A stretch of 64,000 nt of DNA from Galerina marginata (lineage: Eukaryota > Basidiomycota > Agaricomycetes > Agaricales > Galerinaceae), in NCBI GenBank assembly GCA_023014335.1, contig JAECYW010000032.1, forward strand, positions 434,001-498,000, in the 5' to 3' direction. A model generated the notes under the pieces. It saw nothing but the letters and a program-made list of their open reading frames with translations, had not been told where the DNA came from and made no database searches. Of the stretch, positions 49,991 to 60,135 are shown one piece after another (the first letter of the stretch is position 1; each line of letters opens with the position of its first letter). Position numbers and translations under genes: made by a program.

Positions 49991-50603
49991 AAGTATGAAA
50001 ATCGAGGTTACGCAATGTATAAGGGAGCGACTACACAGGATCGATAGCAGTGCACGTCATATGCGGACCCAGATGCGAAAGGCGTGGCCAAACGGGGTCG
50101 GAAAGGCCCAGACGACAAGCGTCTGATGTGGAGAGCGTCCCAGCCAGCGAACGAAGACAGGCGAAGACGAAAGAATAACATACCAAAAGAAGCAGGGTGT
50201 ATGTTCGAACACGGTGCAAACTGCGAGCAGAGCAGGGAAAGTAAATGCGGATTGCAAAACACGGAGACGGTCTATACAGTTCGTTCCAACCCTAGCCCGT
50301 CGTGCCACGAAGGTTAGGCAGACAGGCGCGAAGAAGAAGAGCAAAGGGTCAGAGGGTCGAGTGCCATAGCACTGCGCGAGGTTACTGCGCAGAAGACCGG
50401 TGACTATCCCTGCGAGCGCATGAGCCCGGTGCAAGATAAAAGGCGAGGCTAGGGACAAGAGAAAGCAGAAGAGAAGAAAGAGGGTGCGCAGGGGCCAAGA
50501 ATACGAGGACTCAGTGACGGCCCCACGACGAAAGATGATATCCAGCGCGTAATAGAGGCAGTGTGACCAGGTGTGACCGACAATACCTCGCTTTCCTTCC
50601 TAC
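49991..50603. other. Intergenic stretch, nothing firm
   Basis: Purine-rich on the + strand. The 133-aa minus ORF 50057-50458 and overlapping ORFs look like composition effects. Confidence 0.4.
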
Positions 50604-51182
50604 CATGTCGTACAAGCAGTTCCGCCTCGCACTCTTCGTCATCAAGTTGGTATATCGCCGGGGTGAGTATATAAGACCATATTTCGAAGAAGAAGGCTAA
50701 TGGGCAGCAGGGATGCTGAAGAGCCTACTGCGCCAAGTCTTACCCGTGCTCTGCGAATGGGCAGGAGGTAGGGCATTTCGTCGAACCCAGGCACGATACT
50801 AACCCGTCCAGTTCCACGAACCCGCCATATCGTCATCACGGGCGGTTCGTTCTATCAAGTCCAAGGAGATGTGAATATAACCAACGGGTCAGCACGTACG
50901 GGCACAGTCGCAGCCGGCATATTGGTACCCCAGCCGTCGGTCAGAAACCTTCCGTGGAACAACGAGAACCTGGGCAATGTGGTCGTGAAGGGGGGGAGTT
51001 TCTGGGACATACGAGGAGACATGATAATCAGAGAAGGTGCGACATTTCGTCAATTGGTGAACCCAGCTGACCGCGAACCATCACAATTCACCGTATTATT
51101 ACAACGTCATTGTCTATATAAAACCTTGAATATACAAAATTGCACCTTGCAGAGAATGAGTGACGCGAGTAATAAGCCATAG
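50604..51182 (+). CDS. Small unknown protein with repeated GGSF-x3-GD motif
   Basis: ATG at 50604 (MSYKQFRLALFVIKL) with a likely intron to MLKSLLRQVLPVLCEWAG, then acceptor CCAG before PRTRHIVITGG. The main exon has two copies of one pattern: GGSFYQVQGDVNIT and, about 40 residues later, GGSFWDIRGDMII. Such G-S/T-F-x(3)-G-D beta-strand motifs appear in short Agaricomycete proteins of unknown role. Stop at 51180-51182. The exon chain upstream of 50811 is uncertain. Confidence 0.5.
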
Positions 51183-51448
51183 CAGTGATCGGATTCTAAA
51201 ATAGAACAGCGTGCCCAGTCCAAAATAACCTAGCTGATCCGATAGTAAAATTAAAATCCCACGAGTCGTCCCAAGTCAGGGAGACCGGGGAAAGTCCAAA
51301 CAAGGTACGAGTGACATAAGGAGAACAGGGCAGAGCGAACGACGTAAGCACAAGAACCAAAGCAGGCCCGCCAAACATATGCCAAGGCGAGATACAACAA
51401 GCCCAGTAAAGAGAAGCCTCCGCAAACTCTCTATCTCATATAACGTCG

Positions 51449-51931
51449 GTGTCGCGAGAGAAGAGGAGCTGCAAAGTAGGACTTCCACAAGTCCCCATCG
51501 ATGCCGTGTTGCAGTGCCTTTCCTCCCTACCCCTCTCATTGACCCACCACAAAAGTCACCAAATGGACAGGAAAGGGTCCACGACCCTCTTCAAGACGAG
51601 TGAATATGATACGAGGCAGCCCGAAGGACGAGCAGGCCAACGAAGTGTATTACAGAGGAACGGCAAACGGGCCAGTCAGCGAACGATGCGCAGGTCGAAC
51701 CCATCCGACTCCAAGGCCTCCACGACGCTCACACATGGCGAGTCAGTGGCGCCAGTCAACAGAAACAGTGCCCAGGGAGGTTCTCAGGAGGGCCAATTCC
51801 GCGCGTTGTCGGCTACTCGGAGTTACGAGTCGAGCGCGGGGTCAACGGAAAACAAGGTAGCGGCACAACATATCCAGCAGTGGCAGAAGCAGTATATTCG
51901 TTTCGCAGCGGACCATAACAGCAGCCGATAA
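51449..51931 (+). CDS. Hypothetical ORF, possibly an exon
   Basis: 160 codons open, polar and Ser/Arg/Gln-rich, ending HIQQWQKQYIRFAADHNSSR. No recognised domain. It follows the GGSF-motif gene on the same strand and could be a further exon or a separate gene. Weak support. Confidence 0.3.
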   Translation: MSREKRSCKVGLPQVPIDAVLQCLSSLPLSLTHHKSHQMDRKGSTTLFKTSEYDTRQPEGRAGQRSVLQRNGKRASQRTMRRSNPSDSKASTTLTHGESVAPVNRNSAQGGSQEGQFRALSATRSYESSAGSTENKVAAQHIQQWQKQYIRFAADHNSSR

Positions 51932-52005
51932 ACGCGGGATACCAAGTCAATACGAGAACCATAAGGAGGGTACAACATCAAACCACGCGAGGCGGATCGA
52001 ATAAG

Positions 52006-52494
52006 TTGAAAAAGGAGTGTATTTCCCATGCGGGGCCTAGACAACCTCGACCAGCCGTGCAAAAAAAAAAAAATCGAATGTCAGTGAGTGTGATCGAGGC
52101 TGTCCAAACATGGTTCGACAGCCTCGAGCATCCAGTATCGCCCCAGACGGACGTTTCACCGGGAATGCCATCAACCAGGGCCAGTCAAAGCGCGCGTATC
52201 ATAAGAAAATTTATAGGACAGACACAAGTCCATGCGACAGTAGCACAAAGCAGGCCTGTCTTCCAACTACCCCCTTCGCGTAGGACCCAACATCAAACGA
52301 AGCAGCCACTACAGAACGGCAAGAAGAACTCTACGAAAAGAAGGCGTCCAATCCGCTGTCAGAGTCTAATGGTAGGCATCGTCGAGGATGGCAGGGATAT
52401 AGAACGTCAAGACTCCACCCTCCTCCGCCACATCCCCGACGTACACGTAAAGAATGACGCAATGGCGATGGCAAACAGCTATACAGCGCGGTGA
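52006..52494 (+). CDS. Hypothetical ORF, possibly an exon
   Basis: 162 codons open; best internal ATG 52078 (MSVSVIEAVQTWFDSLEHP). Polar, with a Lys/Arg-rich patch (KKNSTKRRRP) that could be a nuclear signal. No recognised domain. A following ORF at 52498-52686 contains DYVAIQKLEETLRGN and RFKKDWKVHKRV and may belong to the same gene. Confidence 0.3.
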   Translation: MKKECISHAGPRQPRPAVQKKKNRMSVSVIEAVQTWFDSLEHPVSPQTDVSPGMPSTRASQSARIIRKFIGQTQVHATVAQSRPVFQLPPSRRTQHQTKQPLQNGKKNSTKRRRPIRCQSLMVGIVEDGRDIERQDSTLLRHIPDVHVKNDAMAMANSYTAR

Positions 52495-53139
52495 GGTATG
52501 GGAGGGAAACACGAAGAAAGGGAAACACTTGCAGGCAATGGTCGTTGCAGAGACTACGTGGCTATTCAAAAACTTGAGGAAACTCTTCGTGGAAACGAGG
52601 ACAGTGAAAAGTCTATCAGGGTTGGGGCGATCACGGTCCGGCGCTTCAAGAAGGACTGGAAAGTGCACAAAAGGGTGCGTCAGTGAAGGACAAGAAAAAG
52701 CGGAGACGACGAACCGGTAGGATGTGTGCAGTCTACCCACTCTGTCTCCACAGAGACGTATTCGGTCCTAATAGAGAGTACAAGTCGCTTGTTGTTGTTA
52801 GCCCTGATAGCCATTACATCCGACATGCGATGAAGCCGTTCCACAATCGTGCGTAGTTTAAGCAGCGGGGGCAAGAGGACGAGTGACTGAAAAAAAAAAA
52901 AAAAAAACCCCATTAGAACTGCAGATGAGGCAAGAAAGAGACGTACATCGGCCACGGGACATAGTGGCTCCCTCATCAGGTCGACATCAGCCAGCCTCAA
53001 AACCTCGACTTTCACGTCGTGCGCAACATTCACACGCTGACCACTTCTACTGTATCCAACGATTTCAAAAGACAGCAGAGCCCGGTCGTCTTAGGGTTAT
53101 TAGTGATTTTTTTTTGAAATCCCTGGTCCATCCCTAGTC

Positions 53140-53245
53140 CCCTACAGCCATCCCTACCCACTCCCTGGGTCATCCCTACCTGCTTTTTGGGTCATCCCTA
53201 CCTGCTTTTTGGCTTATCCCTAGGTGATTTTGACTCATCCCTGGC
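53140..53245 (+). repeat. Short imperfect tandem repeat (CATCCCTACC type)
   Basis: Several imperfect copies of TCATCCCTACCTGCTTTTTG and shorter CATCCCTA variants, marking the edge of the satellite region. Confidence 0.7.
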
Positions 53246-53308
53246 TTTTGCGGAGCACATTATCTCATATTGACAGACCTTGCATCTGTTTTCTGAGAAT
53301 CCTCGGAC

Positions 53309-56060
53309 TTCATATGAGTGCTTTTCGCATAATCACCAAGCTCATATCTGGGGCTCTAGGATCCCCGCAATTCATATGAGTGCTTTTGGCATAATCACCA
53401 ACCTCATATCTGGGGCTCCAGGATCCCCGCAATTCATAGGTGTGCTTACAATGTACTAACTGACTTCATATTTGACGTTCAAGGATCCCCAAAATTCATG
53501 TGGGTGCTTTCGGCATAATTGCCAACCTCATATCTGACCTTCGAGGATCCCCGAAATTCATATGAGTGCTTGCGATGTACTGACTGACTTCATATCTGAC
53601 CTTCGAGGATCCCCGCAATTCATGTGAGTGCTTTCAGCATAATCACCAACCTCATATCTGGGGCTCCAGGATCCCCGCAATTCATAGGTGTGCTTACGAT
53701 GTACTAACTGACTTCATATTTGACCTTCAAGGATCCCCGAAATTCATGTGGGTGCTTTCGGTATAATCACCAAGCTCATATCTGGGGCTCGAGGATCCCC
53801 ACAATTCATATTAGGGCTGCGCACCGTACCCGTATCGACGGGTCATACGGACGGGTTATACGGGTAAATGCCCGTCCCGTCGGCGCCTCAAGAGCACACA
53901 AGAACGGCCCGTCAGACGACGGGTACATGCCGTCGTCACCCCTCAACCTACGGCCGTAACGGCCGTCATACGGGTCTAATAGAAAATATCCAAATTAAGC
54001 AATTAAACAGTTAGAAAGTGTTCTCGAGGCCTGTCGAATGGTCGACTAACACACAATTTAAGTCCCGCGAGCATCGTCGGAGCGGGGCGACGCATATTGT
54101 GGACTGTATTCGTTGGAATACCGCCATTATAGACTCCGTTCGGTGGTATTTGGGAGGTATTGCCTTTCTTGGTGAGACTGGACATAGTGTCCCTTGGTTG
54201 TGTAGGCCCTTCTTTTCATGTCTAAGCTTCAATTATACTATAGTAACTACCCAGAACACCTCCCTAATCCACTAGCTTACAAAAGATTCAATAAAAGACT
54301 AAAAATGTTGTGGAAGAAAGAAAACGGCCGTCGACGGCCGTTTTAACCCGTTTCAGACCCGTCCCGACCCGTTGGGATTTGGCGGTCAAGCCAAAACGGG
54401 ACGGTCGTGTCGGTCTCCTACCCGCTTGACCCGTAAGCTCGACGGCCGTACCCGTAATACGGCCGGTGCGCAGCCCTAATTCATATGAGTGCTTTCAACG
54501 TAATTGCCAACCTCATATCTGGGGCTCGAGGATCCCCGCAATTCATAGGTGTGCTTGCAATGTACTGACTGACTTCATATCTGACCTTCGAGGATCCCCG
54601 AAATTCATGTGGGTGCTTTTGGCATAATCGCCAACCTCATATCTGACCTTCGAGGATCCCCGAAATTCATATGAGTGCTTGCGATGTACTGACTGACTTC
54701 ATATCTGACCTTCGAGGATCCCCGCAATTCATGTGGGTGCTTTCGGCATAATCAGCAACCTCATATCTGGGGCTCCAGGATCCCCGAAATTCATGTGAGT
54801 GCTCTCAGCATAATCACCAACCTCATATCTGGGGCTCCAGGATCCCCGCAATTCATGTGGGTGCTTTCAGCATAATTACCAACCTCATATCTGGGGCTCG
54901 AGGATCCCCGAAATTCATAGGTGTGCTTGCAATGTACTGACTGACTTCATATTTGACCTTTGAGGATCTCCGCCATTCATGTGGGTGCTTTCGGCATAAT
55001 CGCCAACCTCATATCTGACCTTCGAGGATCCCCGAAATTCATATGAGTGCTTATGATGTACTAACTGACTTCATATTTGACCTTCAAGGATCCCCGAAAT
55101 TCATGTGGGTGCTTTCGGCATAATCACCAAGCTCATATCTGGGGCTCGAGGATCCCCACAATTCATATGAGTGCTTTCGACGTAATTGCCAACCTCATAT
55201 CTGGGGCTCGAGGATCCCCGAAATTCATAGGTGTGCTTGCAATGTACTGACTGACTTCATATCTGACCTTCGAGGATCCCCGCAATTCATGTGAGTGCTT
55301 TCAGCATAATTACCAACCTCATATCTGGGGCTCCAGGATCCCCGCAATTCATGTGGGTGCTTTCAGCATAATCACCAACCTCATATCTGGGGCTCCAGGA
55401 TCCCCGCAATTCATAGGTGTGCTTACGATGTACTAACTGACTTCATATTTGACCTTCAAGGATCCCCGAAATTCATGTGGGTGCTTTCGGCATAATCACC
55501 AAGCTCATATCTGGGGCTCGAGGATCCCCACAATTCATATGAGTACTTTCGACATAATTGCCAACCTCATATCTGGGGCTCGAGGATCCCCGAAATTCAT
55601 AGGTGTGCTTGCAATGTACTGACTGACTTCATATCTGACCTTCGAGGATCCCCGCAATTCATGTGGGTGCTTTCGGCATAATCGCCAACCTCATATCTGA
55701 CCTTCGAGGATCCCCGAAATTCATGTGGGTGCTTTCGGCATAATCGCCAACCTCATATCTGACCTTCGAGGATCCCCGAAATTCATATGAGTGCTTTCGG
55801 CATAATCACCAAGCTCATATCTGGGGCTCGAGGATCCCCACAATTCATATGAGTGCTTTCCACGTAATTGCCAACCTCATATCTGGGGCTCTAGGATCCC
55901 CGCAAGTCATAGGCATGCTTGCGATGAACTAACTGACTTCATATCTGACCTTTTAGGATCCCCGAAATTCATGTGGGTGCTTTCGGCATAATCGCCAACC
56001 TCATATCTGACCTTCGAGGATCCCCGAAATTCATATGAGTGCTTTCGGTGTAATCACCAA
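53309..56060 (+). repeat. 62-bp satellite array
   Basis: About 33 head-to-tail copies of a 62-bp unit, each containing TTCAT near the start and GGATCCCC near the end. Two variants are mixed: one with GCATAATCACCAACCTCATA and TCTGGGGCT, the other with GATGTACTAACTGACTTCAT and TGACCTTC. Interrupted once by the MITE at 53812-54478. No coding frame. Confidence 0.95.
53812..54478. mobile_element. Non-autonomous hAT-type MITE, 667 bp
   Basis: Perfect 15-bp terminal inverted repeats TAGGGCTGCGCACCG / CGGTGCGCAGCCCTA, flanked by an exact 8-bp duplication ATTCATAT (53804-53811 and 54479-54486) taken from the satellite unit. An 8-bp duplication and TAGGG-like ends point to the hAT superfamily. Subterminal regions are full of CGGCCGT and ACGGGT palindromes. 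No transposase frame; it would need a transposase supplied elsewhere. Confidence 0.92.
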
Positions 56061-56173
56061 GTCAGATATTCCAACAACCGAATAAATAAGTATTTTTCAT
56101 TATATTACAACTATTCACATTTTATGTTACACTATATACAGGTTGACCGGGAAATTATAAACTCAGAACATGT

Positions 56174-57131
56174 TCAATTCAGCAGTGTTACATTACTATT
56201 CCAAACCGGCACACTTCGAACAGCGACCCGAGGACCGGAAGTGGGCACACCTTCTGTACTTATGAACCCACTTTTATCCTGTTGGCTATTCTTTGTCCAC
56301 CACATCTTATCCGAAGTTGCCCACGGGACCCAGAAGAGTTGATCGAACCGTTTTCGAACAGATTTACGGACCTTGTCAATCGTATCTAAGTCAGGACATC
56401 TTTCAACGAAGACATTCCACGATCGATAATAAGATGCTTGTCGATAATTTTGAGCATTCTCAATCTTTACAACACCTTTCTTCGGCCACAAATGGCCAAA
56501 GATATTATCCCATCCCTTGTTGTCTGGGATTTTCCACTGGCAGGATCGAAAGTAGTCGGAGAGTTCACGATTTTGGTATGTTGCTTCGTCGACATTTTGC
56601 TGTTCCTCCTTGGTAAGTTTGATGTATGACGTCTTGCCAGCCCCTGCCATATTCGGAGCCTTCTGGGTTATATCGAAGAGAAATTGTCGCCAGAGGACAC
56701 TGAGCTGTATATCAATATCAGGAATGTTCATGTCTTCATCAATAGCATCGGGTTCAAGTTCTTCGTTGTCGAAGCCATCGTCCTGGATGGTAACGGGGTT
56801 AAGATAACATCCTTGATCTTTGAGATTGAACATAGGAGCCATGTCTTCCTCTGCGATATAACGTAACGTCTTTCGTACTTTGTTTTGTACACGATCAGGA
56901 TTTGATTTCTGGACTAACCCACCACTGAACAGAATATCTTGCACGTCCTCCAGGTCTTTCTCAAAAATGAACTTGAAGGTTTTGTCGGTTATAAACTGAC
57001 CAGTTCGATAGTATCGAGGACATGGAAACCCATCACCAAATCTGATAAGATTAGTGAATACGAGGCCATGAATTATGCTGGGGACAGTATTTGCATTAGC
57101 GGCAACATGCCGCGGGAAGAAATCATCATCC
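56174..57131 (-). pseudogene. 5'-truncated gene of an Agaricomycete-type unknown family
   Basis: The frame is open from the junction at 57131 to the stop at 56174 (318 codons); an internal ATG lies at 56944. Conserved-looking peptides are GDGFPCPRYYRTGQFITDKTF (in part), LSDYFRSCQWKIPDNKGWDN, SYYRSWNVFVERCPD, VRKRFDQLFWVPWATSDKMW. Similar SYYR-x-W / LxWLP-x-A-x-SDRMW proteins of unknown function are common in Agaricomycetes. The coding frame runs directly into the left edge of the 3.4-kb repeat, so the N-terminus has been lost or displaced. Confidence 0.6.
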
Positions 57132-57148
57132 TAATAATCTAAGTCGTC

Positions 57149-57165
57149 AACTGGTACTACCAGTT
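57149..57165. repeat. 17-nt palindrome P1
   Basis: AACTGGTACTACCAGTT, after AATAATCTAAGTCGTC; all eight pairs match. Followed by TGTTCCC..GGGAACA and several GGGAACA iterons. Confidence 0.9.
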
Positions 57166-57391
57166 TGTTCCCGTTCCCGGGAACAGCTTTTCAGTGACGG
57201 GAACACAATGGGAACAGAATTATGGGTTCAGTGGAACATGTGGATGTCTATGGGAACATGTTTCTAAGTTTTATGGAACCAAAAATTGCTGAGAGGAACA
57301 ATAACAACAGGTTTACATGTTTTGCACAGTATTATTTACATGACAGGAATACAACAGAAACAGAATCATAGTCCTAATAATCTAAGTCGTG

Positions 57392-57408
57392 AAGCAGGGA
57401 CCCTTATT
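57392..57408. repeat. 17-nt palindrome P2
   Basis: AAGCAGGGACCCTTATT after AATAATCTAAGTCGTG; six of eight pairs match (AGGG-A-CCCT core). Followed by TGGCATAGATGCCA and TGGCAT iterons. Confidence 0.75.
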
Positions 57409-57600
57409 GCATGCTGGCATAGATGCCAAAGCCCTCATATGATATGTCAAAAATAAAATTAAAAAGGCACTGGCATCAGCTATATATGTTCCATGGCACT
57501 TTGGCATCCAATAACAGTGCCAAAAAGATTAATTGAACTCGCTTTGGCATCTGATACATAAGATTCACAAAACCAAACAGATCTAATAATCTAAGTCATC

Positions 57601-57617
57601 AACTAGTCCTGCTAGTT
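57601..57617. repeat. 17-nt palindrome P3
   Basis: AACTAGTCCTGCTAGTT after AATAATCTAAGTCATC. Followed by TGTTAAACGTAACA and a GGTAACAG iteron. Confidence 0.85.
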
Positions 57618-57671
57618 GTGTTAAACGTAACAACTCCCACGGTAACAGATTCCTTAATAATCTAAGTCGTC

Positions 57672-57688
57672 AACTAGTCCTGCTAGTT
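57672..57688. repeat. 17-nt palindrome P4
   Basis: AACTAGTCCTGCTAGTT again, followed by TGTTACACGTAACA and two GGTAACAG iterons. Confidence 0.85.
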
Positions 57689-57759
57689 GTGTTACACGTA
57701 ACAACTCCCATGGTAACAGACGGTAACAGATTCCTGAGAGTTTAATAATCTAAGTCTTC

Positions 57760-57776
57760 AATAACACCTTGTTATT
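57760..57776. repeat. 17-nt palindrome P5
   Basis: AATAACACCTTGTTATT after AATAATCTAAGTCTTC; seven of eight pairs match. Followed by TGTTCC..GGAACA and GGGAACA iterons. Confidence 0.85.
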
Positions 57777-57851
57777 TGTTCCGTTCCGGGGAACAGCTTT
57801 TCAGTGACGGGAACACAATGGGAACAGATTTCTTTAATAATATAAGTTGTC

Positions 57852-57868
57852 AATAACGAGGGGTTATT
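57852..57868. repeat. 17-nt palindrome P6
   Basis: AATAACGAGGGGTTATT after AATAATATAAGTTGTC. Followed by GTTACCCGTAAC and two GGTAACAG iterons. Confidence 0.85.
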
Positions 57869-57939
57869 GAGTTACCCGTAACAACTCCCACGGTAACAGA
57901 CGGTAACAGATTCCTGAGAGTTGAATAATATAAGTCATC

Positions 57940-57956
57940 AACTGGTACTACCAGTT
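57940..57956. repeat. 17-nt palindrome P7
   Basis: AACTGGTACTACCAGTT after AATAATATAAGTCATC. Followed by TGTTCC..GGAACA and GGGAACA iterons. Confidence 0.85.
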
Positions 57957-58200
57957 TGTTCCTGTTTTCGGGAACAGCTTTTCAGTGACGGGAACACAAC
58001 GGGAACAGATCTTTGGGTTCAATGGAACTTAGGGTTCCCTATGAGAACACGCAACATTTATCCTTTTTTTCTTTTCTTGGCTTCTGTAATTACTCAGCTG
58101 ACCAACACGCTGATCAACATCTGCATGTTTTGTGAAACCAACAGCTTGATTCACATGTCTGTTCAATCTGAGATATCAGGGAGGGAAATTCAACAAGAAT

Positions 58201-58395
58201 GCTTAGGCAACGCCTAAGCTAAAACCCTTGGCTTTTTTTTAAAAACTCCATCAAAAAGCCTTGCCGAGTCCGCACTTGCATACAGGTTGCCGGCGGTCGT
58301 CATCGGTTAGGTTCTGTTGTACAATTGCATTGGGAAAAAAACAAGTTGCGTCTACAAAAATAAATAGGGCCCGACCAAAGACTGATATTCCGCAC
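58201..58395 (+). repeat. GCTTAGGC hairpin block, copy 1
   Basis: Starts with GCTTAGGC-AAC-GCCTAAGC, continues CCTTGCCGAGTCCGCACTTG, GTCGTCATCGGTTAGG, and ends GATATTCCGCAC. Copies at 59111 and 60136, and in unit 2 at 61602, 62512 and 63537 (cut short). Confidence 0.9.
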
Positions 58396-58741
58396 TGTCA
58401 TTGGGAAACACGTATGTGGTGCAACTATAAGTGAAATGGTGAAACTGAACTCAATCGTAGTGATTCATTTGCTTTTAGAACTAAGTATATCTCCAGGTAT
58501 CTCTGAAAGTATCCAACGTTAATCCGACTTGCTCTGTTTACTGTCATTTATATCAAAGTTCCATGGAACCAAAGACTTTTGATACTGCCTCCAGCTTCTG
58601 TTGGGTGGACTGGGTATGGGTATGAACCTTGCTTTTAGAGTCATCGACCTTTTGGAGCATCAAAATTGGAACGAAATTTCAACATCTTGTAATCACTCTT
58701 CCCGACACGTCAACCAACAAGCTTTAATAATCTAAGTCGTG

Positions 58742-58758
58742 AAGCAGCAGTGCTTATT
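58742..58758. repeat. 17-nt palindrome P8
   Basis: AAGCAGCAGTGCTTATT after AATAATCTAAGTCGTG; same two mismatched pairs as P2 but the core is AGCA-G-TGCT. Followed by GGCATATATGCC and a TGGCATC iteron. Confidence 0.75.
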
Positions 58759-58848
58759 GCATGCCGGCATATATGCCACTGGCATCATATGACATGTCAA
58801 AAAAGTCTTACATTGAATGTAAATTCTGAAGCAGTTGGCGACAGTCAC

Positions 58849-58865
58849 AACAAGGACTCCTTGTT
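58849..58865. repeat. 17-nt palindrome P9
   Basis: AACAAGGACTCCTTGTT, all eight pairs match. The leader is degenerate (GCGACAGTCAC). Followed by TTGCCATCAAG. Confidence 0.8.
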
Positions 58866-59110
58866 TAATAGTGCTCTTGCCATCAAGAATCTCCAATCTG
58901 CATGTTCCGTGAAACTTGCGGATGCTACTGCTATTAAAAATCATAGACTTGGTGACAGTTCACGTGGAAAGCTATTAATGGTCAAAAAAACATATGGCAA
59001 TGATATCTGAAAGTTCCATGACATCTGTAAATTCCCGTCAGATGTCAGAGTCATTGATACTATCAGTAACTTGCATACTGCAGTTTATAATCAACTTGGT
59101 GAATCAGAAT

Positions 59111-59302
59111 GCTTAGGCAACGCCTAAGCTGAGACCCTTGAATTTTCTATTGAAATCTCATCAAAAACCTTGCCGAGTCCGCACTTGCATACAGGTCACC
59201 GGCGGTCGTCATCGGTTAGGTTCTGTTGTACAATTGCGTTAAGAAAAAACAAGTTGCGTCTACAAAATAAATAGGGCCTAACCAAAGACTGATATTCCGC
59301 AC
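59111..59302 (+). repeat. GCTTAGGC hairpin block, copy 2
   Basis: Same hairpin and core as copy 1 with scattered substitutions. Confidence 0.9.
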
Positions 59303-59820
59303 CCTCACCAAGAAACACGTGTGTCATCCATAAGTTCCATGAAACCTGTAGATCCACGTCAGATGTCTACTTGGTCAAAGTATTGATCAAAAATTGTGTT
59401 AGAATGCTTGAGTGAATTCTGTTGAACTCCCGCAAACAGACCAGTGACTTTACGATGATTATGTAATCACTTTCCCCTTTGATATCTTCACTCCTGCGGG
59501 ACAATCCTTGACTCGAGTCCTTCTTCCGAACCATCAAGTGAATTCCCGCAAACAAGTGAATTGACTTTATGTGGACGTGAGTTGTGTTTAAAGACTGATT
59601 TCTAAGTTCTGTGGAACCTACAGTTGATTGGCAAGCAAGTTCTGTTGTACTCCCGCAAACAGTGAATGTCTTCACTCTGAGTGCGTTGAAATTGCGTCTA
59701 CAGGGCAGAATTAAATACTGATACCAGGAAATAAGTTCTGTTGATACCAAGTCTGTAGATCCATGTCAGGTCAGAGTATTTGTATTAGAGTCTTCCTTTC
59801 CTTTGGTGATATACTTTCAC

Positions 59821-59837
59821 AACTAGGACTCCTAGTT
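59821..59837. repeat. 17-nt palindrome P10
   Basis: AACTAGGACTCCTAGTT, all eight pairs match; differs from P9 by a compensatory pair change. Followed by GATGGCACCATC and TTTGCCATC iterons. Confidence 0.8.
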
Positions 59838-60135
59838 TGATGGCGATGGCACCATCAAAATAAAGCAATATTCATGTTCCATGACACTTGCAGATCACTT
59901 TGCCATCAAACATTTTTTTTATCTCTTCGTTTCAAGCAACATCCAGATCTCTCTGCCATCGCATTGATGGCGCCATCATCACAAAAACAGGTTCCAAAGT
60001 ACTTGCAGATTACTTTGCCATCGGGATCCATCAAATAAACAGGTTCTGATATTCTGCATCTTCATCAGGAAATGCGTGTGATCTGGAAGTTCCATGACAC
60101 CTGTAGATCTACGTGAGTCATTGGTACATAAGAGT

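Noticed and set aside
53309..56060. CRISPR array
   Set aside because: The whole 62-bp unit repeats without unique spacers, and the genome is eukaryotic.
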